Positions 1 to 6,072 of a stretch of 9,521 nucleotides of DNA are shown here, one piece after another; the first letter of the stretch is position 1, and every line of letters begins with the position of its first letter. The notes under the pieces are model-generated. The model was not told the DNA's origin. It saw only the letters and a list, made by a program, of their open reading frames with translations, and made no database searches. Location of the stretch: contig DHIV01000078.1 of NCBI GenBank assembly GCA_002403995.1, forward strand, positions 46,201-55,721, written 5' to 3'. Position numbers and translations under genes: made by a program. The DNA is from Gallionella sp. UBA4737. GTDB lineage: Bacteria; Pseudomonadota; Gammaproteobacteria; Burkholderiales; Gallionellaceae.

Positions 1-105
1 GGACAGGCTGATGGCACGATAGTCCGGGTTGGGCTGAACTTCACGAAACAAAGCGGCAAGTTTCTGGAACGGGTAAGGTTGTAAACGGTCTAGGTCTGGG
101 TTCAT
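1..105 (-). CDS. dapC: N-succinyldiaminopimelate aminotransferase DapC, N-terminal fragment
   Basis: Only the first 35 codons are present; the gene runs off the left edge. The translation starts MNPDLDRLQPYPFQKL and continues ALFREVQPNPDYRAISLS, the characteristic N-terminus of proteobacterial DapC/AlaT-type class I aminotransferases (the family's 'L..YPF.KL..L' opening). The enzyme is a cytosolic, PLP-dependent transferase that moves an amino group from glutamate to N-succinyl-2-amino-6-ketopimelate in the succinylase branch of the lysine/diaminopimelate pathway (EC 2.6.1.17). The ATG at 105..103 is the natural start because it gives exactly this opening. No strong Shine-Dalgarno is seen in the T/A-rich bases just upstream. 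It is transcribed divergently from the transporter gene. The PLP lysine lies outside the window, so the call rests on the N-terminal signature alone. Confidence 0.8.
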   Translation of the reverse strand, partial: MNPDLDRLQPYPFQKLAALFREVQPNPDYRAISLS

Positions 106-114
106 TTTTTTATC

Positions 115-198
115 AGCCACGGATCAACACGGATGAAACACTGATTTAACCCGGAATTCAAAACATCTTGGGCTGTTTGTCCGTGTTGATCCGTGGCT
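115..198. repeat. 19-bp perfect inverted repeat (dispersed-type palindromic element)
   Basis: AGCCACGGATCAACACGGA at 115-133 is the exact reverse complement of 180-198, with a 46-base spacer. The arm resembles a 'CCACGGAT.AACACGGAT' intergenic repeat I recall from many environmental proteobacterial genomes; that is recollection, not a search. It fills the divergent region between dapC and the transporter gene, so it overlaps the likely promoter area of both. In RNA it could form a long hairpin upstream of the transporter start. No U-tract follows, so it is not a standard intrinsic terminator. Confidence 0.8.
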
Positions 199-241
199 AA
201 ATTCCGGTTTCATGATTAACCGGATTATAAGGGCGGAATCG

Positions 242-1141
242 GTGTCATCAAAACAATATGTATTTCCGGTTGCCGGAATCCTCAGTGGCGCGCTGGTGTG
301 GGGGCTGATCTGGTATCCCTACCGGGCGTTGCAGGAAGCCGGCGTGAGCGGCCCTCTCGCGACTCTGATCAGTTATCTGCTGGCGATGTTGTGCAGTTTG
401 TTCATGTTGCCGCGCGTGTGGCGCGAATTGCGCCTGTACTATAAAGTCAGTGCCGGCTGGTGGGCAATCGGCCTGGTGTTGAGCGCGGGCTGGGCGAATC
501 TGGGTTATGTGCTGGCGATGCTGCACGGCGAAGTGATGCGCGTGCTGTTGTTGTTCTATCTCGCGCCGCTGTGGACTGTCCTGTTTTCCTACTGGTTACT
601 GGGTGAGCGTCTCAATCGCTACGGTTATCTGGTCATTGCGCTGTCCTTCAGCGGTGCGGTCATCATGTTGTGGGAGCCGCAACGCGGCTTGCCGCTGCCG
701 CAAAATCTTTCCGAGTGGATAGGATTGTCGGCAGGTATGAGTTTCGCTCTTTCCAACGTGGTCTCGCGCCGTGCCGCGCATTTGAATGTAGAGTCGAAGT
801 CATACAGCGTGCTGCTGGGCACGGTTTTGTTGACCATACCTTTTTTGTGGTGGCAGGATGGAATGCCGGCACAGCTGCTGGCGGTGGGTGCTCATGACTG
901 GCTGATGCTCGGCTTGCTCGGGATCACCCTTTGCGCGACCGGTTACGCGGTGCAATACGGGGTCACCAACCTGCTGTCCAATCGCGCCATGCTGTTGTTT
1001 TTGTTCGAACTGGTGGTCGCTGCAATTTCGTCATATTTCCTTGCCGATGAAGCGATGCAACTGCGCGACTGGCTGGGTGCGACGCTCATCGTCTCTGCCA
1101 GTTTGTTATCGGGAAAATTGCATTCGGTATCAAAAATATAG
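242..1141 (+). CDS. DMT-superfamily transporter, EamA family (inner-membrane permease)
   Basis: The protein is about 299 residues, typical for a ten-helix EamA/RhaT-type drug/metabolite transporter, and is almost wholly hydrophobic. Two repeated halves are visible. The first ends in an 'APLWTVLFSYWLLGERLNRYG' type segment, the second in 'LFLFELVVAAISSYFLADEAMQLRDWLGA', matching the paired EamA signature in which an acidic residue closes a helix before 'E.......GA.LI..G'. The substrate cannot be read from the sequence; family members export amino acids or other metabolites. I chose GTG at 242 because AAGGG at 229-233 lies 8 bases upstream. An in-frame ATG at 212 would add ten polar residues but has no ribosome binding site and sits 13 bases after the inverted repeat. 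The gene is divergent from dapC. The next gene starts 130 bases downstream without an obvious terminator, so co-transcription is possible. Confidence 0.85.
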   Translation: MSSKQYVFPVAGILSGALVWGLIWYPYRALQEAGVSGPLATLISYLLAMLCSLFMLPRVWRELRLYYKVSAGWWAIGLVLSAGWANLGYVLAMLHGEVMRVLLLFYLAPLWTVLFSYWLLGERLNRYGYLVIALSFSGAVIMLWEPQRGLPLPQNLSEWIGLSAGMSFALSNVVSRRAAHLNVESKSYSVLLGTVLLTIPFLWWQDGMPAQLLAVGAHDWLMLGLLGITLCATGYAVQYGVTNLLSNRAMLLFLFELVVAAISSYFLADEAMQLRDWLGATLIVSASLLSGKLHSVSKI

Positions 1142-1220
1142 TTTGCCGAACCCCGATGTGCCTATCAGAAATACAGCACGATAATTTATATCGAAAAAAC
1201 TGGCAGTATCATGTAATATA

Positions 1221-1230
1221 GTTCGCGAAC
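1221..1230. promoter_or_regulatory. Perfect 10-bp palindrome upstream of the HD-domain gene
   Basis: GTTCGCGAAC is a perfect palindrome about 50 bases before the HD gene start, just after an AT-rich run (TAATAT at 1214-1219 could be a weak -10). This placement would suit an operator, but a single short palindrome is weak evidence. Downstream lies a tiny start-stop ORF, ATG CGC TGA at 1259-1267, preceded by an AGGA at about 6 bases; it ends a few bases before the HD gene start and could couple translation. Confidence 0.2.
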
Positions 1231-1277
1231 AGAATGCTGTGAATCGACAGGATAATTAATGCGCTGATTATTTGAAA

Positions 1278-2204
1278 ATGAAACACATTCCGACATCCGC
1301 CGAGATCAACAGCCTGTTCGCCAACAGCGACCCTGGCACTGTCTGGACCAAGGCGGCCGCAATTCTCGGCCGTACCAGCCCCGGTTATGACATATCTTTG
1401 ATCAAAACCGTTTTCGATGACGTGATGAGTCTGTTCCGTGGTGATTATCCCGGCTACAGTTCTATCAAGACGCTCTACCACGACAAGTCGCACACACTGG
1501 ATGTTTTCCTGTGTGGGGTCAGGCTGATGCATGGAGTGTGCCTTTCCGGTACCCGGCTGAACGACGAAGAAATGACGCTGATCATGATCGCCGCGCTGAT
1601 GCACGATATCGGTTATTCACAAATGGATGGAGAAGAGGGCGGCACGGGCGCCCAATACACGCAGACCCATGTCAAACGCGGCATAGCATTCATGAAGAAA
1701 TACATCGCCGAGCGGCAACTGCCATTGAATTATGCGACTGCGCTGGAACCGATGATCAGCGGTACCGATCCCGCGCTGAAATTTTCCCGGATTGATTTTC
1801 CCGACGAACGCACCCGTTTGCTCGGACAAATCGTGGCCACCGCCGACCTGACCGGACAAATGGCTGACCGCACCTATCTGGAAAAACTGCTGTTCCTGTA
1901 TCTGGAGTTCCAGGAAGCAAATTTCGGGAATTACCAGAACATGTACGATCTGTTGCGCCAGACCAATACGTTTTACGGAATTACCCGGGAAAAACTCGAC
2001 GGCCCGTTGGGCAGGCTGTACGTCAATCTGTCGCTGCATTTCAACGACGTGATGGGTGTCGAGAATAATTACTATCTGGAATCGATAGAGAAAAACATCG
2101 GCTATCTGTCGAAAGTGATCGCGCTCAACGAGGTGGAATATCTTTCCATGCTCAAGCGCGGTGGAATCGCGGAAAAATCCCAGGCATTAGTTGTGCATCT
2201 TTGA
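1278..2204 (+). CDS. HD-domain metal-dependent phosphohydrolase (cyclic-nucleotide-PDE-like fold), substrate unknown
   Basis: This is a soluble protein of 308 residues from ATG 1278; an in-frame TTG at 1272 would add two residues. Neither start has a good Shine-Dalgarno. Counting from the TTG, the HD-superfamily metal ligands are visible: YHDKSH (H70, H74), the paired MHDIG motif (H111, D112), H133 in 'QTHVKRG' and a late Asp in 'ATADLTGQMADR' (D192). The arrangement H...HD...H...D and the 'YHDKSHTLDV' segment resemble class I PDEase-like HD proteins, so a phosphodiesterase or phosphohydrolase activity on a nucleotide is likely; the actual substrate is not inferable. There is no signal peptide, no membrane helix and no GGDEF or PAS partner domain. 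The C-terminal third is helical and rich in Tyr/Asn/Leu. It converges on the aldolase gene. Confidence 0.75.
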   Translation: MKHIPTSAEINSLFANSDPGTVWTKAAAILGRTSPGYDISLIKTVFDDVMSLFRGDYPGYSSIKTLYHDKSHTLDVFLCGVRLMHGVCLSGTRLNDEEMTLIMIAALMHDIGYSQMDGEEGGTGAQYTQTHVKRGIAFMKKYIAERQLPLNYATALEPMISGTDPALKFSRIDFPDERTRLLGQIVATADLTGQMADRTYLEKLLFLYLEFQEANFGNYQNMYDLLRQTNTFYGITREKLDGPLGRLYVNLSLHFNDVMGVENNYYLESIEKNIGYLSKVIALNEVEYLSMLKRGGIAEKSQALVVHL

Positions 2205-2244
2205 TCCGTTTCTGATCCTGCAGCAATCCGGCCATGACGGCTTT

Positions 2245-2270
2245 CAGCGATCACCATTTACATGTCGCTG
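2245..2270. terminator. Weak inverted repeat in the convergent gap
   Basis: CAGCGA at 2245-2250 pairs with TCGCTG at 2265-2270 around a 14-base loop, in the 67-base space between the convergent HD and aldolase genes. The position suits a bidirectional terminator, but the stem is only 6 bp and no T-tract follows on either strand, so this is a weak candidate. Confidence 0.25.
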
Positions 2271-2271
2271 A

Positions 2272-3321
2272 TCACGCCACCGTTACTTCTTTCGACGCAT
2301 ACACATCCTGAATCGCATTGAGCAACGCCACGCCGTCCTGCATCGGTTTCTGGAACGCCTTGCGCCCCGAGATCAGCCCCATGCCGCCGACGCGCTTGTT
2401 GATCACCGCGGTGCGCACCGCCTGATGCAAGTCGTCCTTGCCCGACTCGCCGCCGGAATTGATCATGCCGACGCGCCCCATGTAACAGTTCGCCACCTGG
2501 TAGCGCACCAGGTCTATCGGGTGGTCGGTGGTCAGTTCGCTATAGACCTTGGGGCTGGTCTTGCCGAACTTGATCGCGTTGTAGCCGCCGTTGTTCTCCG
2601 CCATCTTCTGCTTGACGATGTCGGCGTTGATGGTCACGGCGAGCTGGTTGGCCTGGCCGGTCAGATCGGCGGCGACATGGTAATCCCTGTCGGCGGTCTT
2701 GAACGCCGGATTGCGCAGATAGGCCCACAAGACGGTGGCCAAGCCCAACTCATGAGCATGTTCAAAAGCCTCCGAGACTTCCTGAATCTGTCTGTGTGAG
2801 TGCTCGGAGCCGTAGAACACCGTCGCCCCCACTGCCACCGCACCCATGTCGAAGGCCTGATCCACGCTGGCAAATATCGTCTGGTCGTAGATGTTGGGAT
2901 AGGTCAGCATCTCATTGTGGTTGATCTTCACGATGAACGGGATCTTGTGCGCGTAGCGGCGCGCCACCGAGCCCAGTACGCCGAGCGTTGAAGCCACGCC
3001 GTTGCAGCCGCCTTCGATCGCGAGCTTGACGATGTTATCCGGATCAAAATAGATCGGGTTGGGCGCGAACGATGCGCCGCCGGAATGCTCTACGCCCTGA
3101 TCCACCGGCAGCAGCGACAGGTAGCCGCTGTTCGCCAGTCGGCCATGCCCATACAGCGCTTGCAGGCTGCGCAGCACGCCGGGCTTGCGGTCCTTGATAG
3201 CCACAACGCGATCCACGTAATCCGGCCCCGGCAGGTGCAGCGACTCCTTCGGGATGCCTGCACAACGGTGCTTCAACAGATGTTCCGCTTCATCGCCCAG
3301 CATTTGCACGATGTTCGTCAT
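2272..3321 (-). CDS. fbaB: Class I fructose-bisphosphate aldolase (DhnA/FbaB type)
   Basis: The 349-residue protein matches the length of bacterial DhnA-type class I aldolases, cytosolic enzymes that reversibly split fructose 1,6-bisphosphate into DHAP and glyceraldehyde 3-phosphate through a lysine Schiff base (EC 4.1.2.13). Visible family marks are 'LPVDQGVEHS' (71-80, active-site Asp), 'FIVKINHNEML' (129-139), 'GATVFYGSEHS' (165-175), the probable Schiff-base lysine K237 in 'NADIVKQK', and the phosphate-binding stretches 'INSGGESGKDD' (287-297) and 'GLISGRKAFQKP' (315-326). No class II zinc-site pattern is present. The start at 3321 is well supported: AAGGAG lies 7 bases upstream on the minus strand (plus coordinates 3329-3334). 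The gene stands alone, divergent from purT and convergent with the HD gene. The family also includes related aldolases with other sugar phosphates, but the close match in length and motifs favours FBP aldolase. Confidence 0.9.
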   Translation of the reverse strand: MTNIVQMLGDEAEHLLKHRCAGIPKESLHLPGPDYVDRVVAIKDRKPGVLRSLQALYGHGRLANSGYLSLLPVDQGVEHSGGASFAPNPIYFDPDNIVKLAIEGGCNGVASTLGVLGSVARRYAHKIPFIVKINHNEMLTYPNIYDQTIFASVDQAFDMGAVAVGATVFYGSEHSHRQIQEVSEAFEHAHELGLATVLWAYLRNPAFKTADRDYHVAADLTGQANQLAVTINADIVKQKMAENNGGYNAIKFGKTSPKVYSELTTDHPIDLVRYQVANCYMGRVGMINSGGESGKDDLHQAVRTAVINKRVGGMGLISGRKAFQKPMQDGVALLNAIQDVYASKEVTVA

Positions 3322-3412
3322 GATCTCGCTCCTTGTGGTTGAATGAACAGCTTATGTTACTCCTCCCCTGAGATAAGAAAAGCTCGCACAAGAAAAGCCA
3401 TACCTCCGCGTG

Positions 3413-3418
3413 TATAAT
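3413..3418 (+). promoter_or_regulatory. Candidate sigma-70 -10 box for purT
   Basis: A perfect TATAAT lies about 34 bases upstream of the chosen purT ATG, in the divergent fbaB-purT gap. A transcript starting near 3425 would have a leader of about 27 bases. No convincing TTGACA-like -35 is present at 16-18 bases. The match argues against the upstream GTG at 3410 as a start codon, since that codon overlaps the -10 box. Confidence 0.5.
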
Positions 3419-3451
3419 TTTGCGCAATCCCGACTTTCACCACCGCACAGC

Positions 3452-4669
3452 ATGACGACTCAAATGAAACCGCTCACCCTCGGCACGCCGCTCACTCCTT
3501 CCGCAACCCGCGTCATGCTGCTCGGCAGCGGCGAGCTGGGCAAGGAAGTCATCATCGCGCTGCAACGCTTGGGCGTGGAAACCATCGCAGTGGATCGTTA
3601 CCCCGACGCGCCCGGTCATCAGGTCGCGCATCGCGCCCACGTCATCAACATGATGGATGGAGTGCAATTACGCGCGCTGATCGAGCAGGAAAAGCCGCAC
3701 ATCATCGTGCCGGAGATCGAAGCCATCGCCACCGGCATGCTGGAAGAGATCGAACGGGAAGGACTGGCGCGTGTCATTCCAACCGCGCGTGCCGCGCGAC
3801 TGACGCTGAACCGCGAAGGCATCCGCCACCTGGCTGCCGAGACCTTGGGCTTGCCCACTTCGCCATATCGTTTTGCCGATAGCCTGGCCGAGATGCGTGC
3901 CGCGATAGGACACATCGGCTATCCGTGCATCATCAAGCCGGTGATGTCTTCGTCCGGCAAGGGGCAATCCAAAGTGGATAACGCCGCTGAGGTGGAGGCC
4001 GCATGGAACTACGCCGCCAGCGGCAGCCGCGTGAATCAGGGCAGGGTGATCGTCGAAGGGCTGATCCGTTTCGATTATGAAATAACACAACTCACCGTGC
4101 GCGCAATCGGCGCGGACGGTAGGACAGAAACGCATTTTTGCGAACCTATCGGCCATCTCCAGGTGCACGGCGATTACGTCGAAAGCTGGCAGCCGCAAGC
4201 CATGTCACCACTGGCCTTGCAGCGCACGCGCGACATCGCAAAAACAGTGACGGATGACCTCGGCGGCTTGGGCATCTTCGGTGTGGAGTTGTTCGTCAAA
4301 GGCGATGAAGTCTGGTTCAGCGAAGTCAGCCCGCGTCCGCACGACACCGGCATGGTCACCATGTGTTCGCAAGTGCAGAACGAATTCGAATTGCACGCCC
4401 GCGCCATCCTCGGATTGCCCGTGGATGTCAGCCTGAGAGCGCCGGGCGCGAGCGCGGTGATCTACGGACAGCATGAAGCAAAGGGCATCGCCTTTGCAGG
4501 CGTGGCAGAAGCCCTGCGCGTGCCGAACAGCGATATCCGCCTGTTCGGCAAACCGGAATCCTTCGCACGCCGCCGCATGGGCGTGGCATTGGCGACCGGC
4601 AAAGATACCGATGAAGCGCGTGACCGCGCCAAGCTGGCGGCGAGCAAGGTCGTTCCGGTTAAACTATAA
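3452..4669 (+). CDS. purT: Formate-dependent phosphoribosylglycinamide formyltransferase (GAR transformylase 2)
   Basis: The 405-residue ATP-grasp enzyme catalyses the third step of de novo purine synthesis: GAR + formate + ATP to formyl-GAR (EC 6.3.1.21), in the cytosol and without a folate cofactor. Counting from ATG 3452, the N-terminal substrate domain has 'LLGSGELGKEV' (23-33) and 'VPEIEAIAT' (86-94). R121 is in 'NREGIR', and the ATP-grasp domain has K162, the SSGKGQ loop (167-172), 'EGLIRFDYEIT' (202-212), the metal-binding E279 and E291, and 'EVSPRPHDTG' (291-300). K367 and the R373-R375 cluster in 'FGKPESFARRR' complete the GAR site. All key residues known from E. coli PurT have counterparts. 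A second ATG at 3464 is equally close to the family N-terminus; neither has a clear ribosome site. The reading frame extends back to a GTG at 3410, which overlaps a TATAAT and is rejected. A hairpin repeat begins 5 bases after the stop. Confidence 0.95.
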   Translation: MTTQMKPLTLGTPLTPSATRVMLLGSGELGKEVIIALQRLGVETIAVDRYPDAPGHQVAHRAHVINMMDGVQLRALIEQEKPHIIVPEIEAIATGMLEEIEREGLARVIPTARAARLTLNREGIRHLAAETLGLPTSPYRFADSLAEMRAAIGHIGYPCIIKPVMSSSGKGQSKVDNAAEVEAAWNYAASGSRVNQGRVIVEGLIRFDYEITQLTVRAIGADGRTETHFCEPIGHLQVHGDYVESWQPQAMSPLALQRTRDIAKTVTDDLGGLGIFGVELFVKGDEVWFSEVSPRPHDTGMVTMCSQVQNEFELHARAILGLPVDVSLRAPGASAVIYGQHEAKGIAFAGVAEALRVPNSDIRLFGKPESFARRRMGVALATGKDTDEARDRAKLAASKVVPVKL

Positions 4670-4674
4670 ATATT

Positions 4675-4769
4675 CCGTTCGTGCTGATGCTTCGACAAAA
4701 GCTCAGCACAGGGTACATCCGTTCGTGGTGAGGTATCGAACCACAACGGATGTATCGAAGCATGAACGG
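4675..4769. repeat. Nested palindromic repeat (CCGTTCGTG family), left of the GIY-YIG gene
   Basis: Two stems are nested. The inner one pairs TACATCCGTT (4714-4723) and GTGGT (4725-4729) with ACCAC (4740-4744) and AACGGATGTA (4745-4754): 15 bp with one bulged C and a 10-base loop. The outer one pairs CCGTTC (4675-4680) and ATGCTTCGA (4687-4695) with TCGAAGCAT (4755-4763) and GAACGG (4764-4769), leaving GTGCTG bulged. The core 4719-4749 is almost identical to the copy at 5197-5228. It starts just after the purT stop and could protect or end that transcript, but there is no U-tract. Confidence 0.8.
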
Positions 4770-4805
4770 GCGCGAAAAAAATGCTTCTCGTGAACAATTG
4801 AATCG

Positions 4806-5111
4806 ATGGCCTTCTACGTTTACATCCTCCGTTGCTCCGACGGCAGTTATTACACCGGCCATACCGACAATCTCGAAAAGCGAATGGCAGAGCATCAGAG
4901 CGGCGAGTGCAGTGGATACACTACGACACGCTTGCCTGTGCAATTGCTCTGGTCGCAGGAATGCACAACTCGCGAAGAAGCGCTTGCCGCAGAGCAGCAA
5001 ATCAAAGGTTGGAACCGGAAGAAAAAGGAAGCCATGATGCGTGGGGATTGGAAAGCAGTGCAGCAATTCGCATGGGGAACAAATAATCCACTACCGGACA
5101 AATTACGATGA
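4806..5111 (+). CDS. Small stand-alone GIY-YIG nuclease family protein (UPF0213/YhbQ-like)
   Basis: The 101-residue protein is the size of single-domain GIY-YIG proteins and consists of little else. The signature is 'YVYIL' (4-8) followed by 'YYTGHT' (15-20), equivalent to GIY...YIG. The catalytic arginine is R26 in 'EKRMAEH', with H30, a Gly-rich turn 'SGYTTTR' (36-42) and the metal-binding glutamate probably E63 in 'EALAAEQQIKGW'. A basic 'NRKKKEAMMRGD' stretch follows. Family members are single-strand or structure-acting DNA endonucleases; no cellular role is established for most of them. ATG 4806 begins the conserved domain directly; there is no clear Shine-Dalgarno. Copies of one palindromic repeat lie 36 bases upstream and 6 bases downstream of the gene, so the gene may travel with or act on that repeat (inference). 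Confidence 0.85.
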   Translation: MAFYVYILRCSDGSYYTGHTDNLEKRMAEHQSGECSGYTTTRLPVQLLWSQECTTREEALAAEQQIKGWNRKKKEAMMRGDWKAVQQFAWGTNNPLPDKLR

Positions 5112-5117
5112 GATGTT

Positions 5118-5148
5118 CGTTCACCCTTCGATACCTCAGGGCGAACGG
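5118..5148. repeat. Palindromic repeat copy (CCGTTCGTG family), inverted orientation
   Basis: CGTTC (5118-5122) and CCCT (5124-5127) pair with AGGG (5138-5141) and GAACG (5143-5147), with one A/C mismatch and the loop TCGATACCTC. That loop is the reverse complement of GAGGTATCGA in the copies at 4730 and 5208, so this copy points the other way. It begins 6 bases after the GIY-YIG stop codon. Confidence 0.75.
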
Positions 5149-5156
5149 TCATATTT

Positions 5157-5184
5157 CCGTTCGTGGAGAAACCTGTGGTGAGCC
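5157..5184. repeat. Degenerate partial copy of the CCGTTCGTG repeat
   Basis: CCGTTCGTGG at 5157-5166 followed by CCTGTGGTGAGCC (5172-5184) repeats the left-arm vocabulary of the neighbouring copies, but no closing GAACGG arm follows. It appears to be a decayed copy. Confidence 0.45.
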
Positions 5185-5196
5185 TAGAAAAACACT

Positions 5197-5228
5197 CCGT
5201 TCGTGTTGAGGTATCGAACCATGAACGG
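5197..5228. repeat. Palindromic repeat copy (CCGTTCGTG family), direct orientation, right of the GIY-YIG gene
   Basis: The copy runs from CCGTTCGTG (5197-5205) through GAGGTATCGAACCA (5208-5221) to GAACGG (5223-5228). Compared with 4719-4749 it differs by one substitution in the left arm and by a small change before the closing arm. The two copies therefore form near-identical direct repeats 478 bases apart bracketing the nuclease gene. It ends 23 bases before the VOC gene start and may lie in that gene's leader or promoter. Confidence 0.75.
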
Positions 5229-5251
5229 TCAAAATATAAGACATTAATGCT

Positions 5252-5623
5252 ATGAGAATCACCGGAATATTGCACGCCACCTTCCTGACCTCCGACCTGA
5301 GCAGATCGCGCGCCTTTTACGAAGGTGTGCTCGGCTTGCGACCCGACCCCAACCGTCCGGCGATGAGCTATGGCGGCGTGTGGTATGACGTGGCACCGAA
5401 CCAGCAGATTCATTTGATGTTGCTACCTGATCCGGAAGCCGGATTGCAGCGTCCCGCACATGGCGGACGCGACCGCCATGTCGCGCTGGCGGTGTCCGAT
5501 ATTGCGAAGTTGATCGAGCGATTAAACCAAGCGGGAATTGCTTACACCCTCAGCCAGTCCGGTCGCCGCGCCTTGTTCTGCCGCGACCCGGACGGGAATG
5601 CGCTGGAGTTTATTGCAACTTAA
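5252..5623 (+). CDS. VOC (vicinal oxygen chelate) / glyoxalase-like family protein
   Basis: The 123-residue protein has the two-module fold expected of VOC proteins: 'GILHATFLTSDLSRSRAFYEGVLGLRP' (5-31) opening the first beta-alpha-beta-beta-beta unit and 'HVALAVSDIAKLIERLNQAGI' (76-96) opening the second, ending 'CRDPDGNALEF' (110-120). Metal-ligand positions of the family are all filled: H8, H54, H76 and E119. Such proteins include glyoxalase I, dioxygenases and fosfomycin or bleomycin resistance proteins; nothing here fixes which, and the lack of neighbours in a pathway leaves the substrate open. The ATG at 5252 starts directly at the domain but lacks a Shine-Dalgarno. The upstream 130 bases are filled with repeats, so the native promoter may have been replaced or may lie in the AT-rich bases 5229-5250. 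It converges on the membrane protein gene 31 bases away. Confidence 0.85.
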   Translation: MRITGILHATFLTSDLSRSRAFYEGVLGLRPDPNRPAMSYGGVWYDVAPNQQIHLMLLPDPEAGLQRPAHGGRDRHVALAVSDIAKLIERLNQAGIAYTLSQSGRRALFCRDPDGNALEFIAT

Positions 5624-5654
5624 TAACTTGGTGTGAGTGTCTCATCCCTATGAT

Positions 5655-6065
5655 TCACTTAAGCTTCTCTCTCTCCACAGCATCGATAAACGAAATAATG
5701 TCTTCTCGCTTCATGCCTTTCGTAGGCGTGAGGATGGCTCCACCGCCGTTTGAGGCTACTGAGATTACTGAGCGACGTGTGAAGAAATACGCGGCGAATA
5801 AGACCGCTGCTATTAAAATGAGTAGCGGCAACGCACGGCTCTGCTGTGTGAATGACACCACTAAAGCGATTGCACTGAGGATCAGCAGTAACGGGTACGA
5901 TTTTGTCACCAAGCCGCACGAAGCAACTGAGCCAAGAGTAATACTGATTAGGTTGGACTGACCCCAAACGATAGAGTCATAACGAACCCGTTTCGTTGTG
6001 AGGGTAAGAATACCATTTTCTGAGGTTTTAACTATCTGCTGCCCCGGGCAGTAACGCGATTGCAT
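5655..6065 (-). CDS. Small two-helix membrane protein with bacterial-PH-like N-terminus; start probably frameshifted
   Basis: The 136-residue open frame encodes a PH-like beta segment 'GILTLTTKRVRYDS' (18-31) plus 'SNLISITLGSVASC' (37-50). Two hydrophobic helices follow at about 58-72 and 79-95, then a cytosolic tail ending 'EDIISFIDAVEREKLK'. The 'LTLTT.RVR' and 'I.L..V.SC' pattern is typical of small bacterial PH-domain membrane proteins of unknown function. The in-frame ATG at 6065 is 14 bases from a strong AAAGGGAGG ribosome site. That site is instead ideally placed (7 bases from GGGAGG) for ATG 6072, whose frame reads MSNAIALLPG before leaving the main frame at a GGGG run (6042-6045). 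Removing one G joins MSNAIALLPG to QQIVKTSENG. The gene may thus be a frameshifted allele, a sequencing error, or initiated at 6065. Function is unknown. Confidence 0.65.
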   Translation of the reverse strand: MQSRYCPGQQIVKTSENGILTLTTKRVRYDSIVWGQSNLISITLGSVASCGLVTKSYPLLLILSAIALVVSFTQQSRALPLLILIAAVLFAAYFFTRRSVISVASNGGGAILTPTKGMKREDIISFIDAVEREKLK

Positions 6066-6072
6066 TGCTCAT
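6028..6072 (-). other. 14-codon ORF with optimal ribosome site overlapping the membrane-protein start
   Basis: ATG 6072 follows AAAGGGAGG at ideal spacing and reads MSNAIALLPGAADS then TAA. Its first ten codons look like the proper N-terminus of the downstream protein, and the switch to the main frame would occur at the run of four G (6042-6045). It is either the true 5' end broken by a one-base insertion or a short leader peptide overlapping the main start; the former fits better. Confidence 0.55.

Noticed and set aside
2425..2799. Plus-strand 124-codon frame opposite the aldolase
   Set aside because: It is a shadow of the aldolase coding sequence; the opposite strand has the family motifs and a good ribosome site.
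3410..3451. GTG start extending PurT by 14 codons
   Set aside because: The codon overlaps a TATAAT box and the extra residues are not part of the PurT N-terminus.
4675..5228. CRISPR-like array
   Set aside because: The repeats are irregularly spaced, occur in both orientations, are palindromic over their full length and surround a gene; there are no uniform spacers or cas genes.
4659..5413. Minus-strand frames across the nuclease region containing 'VRPEVSKGER'-like peptides
   Set aside because: These are translations of the palindromic repeats and antisense of the GIY-YIG gene, not proteins.
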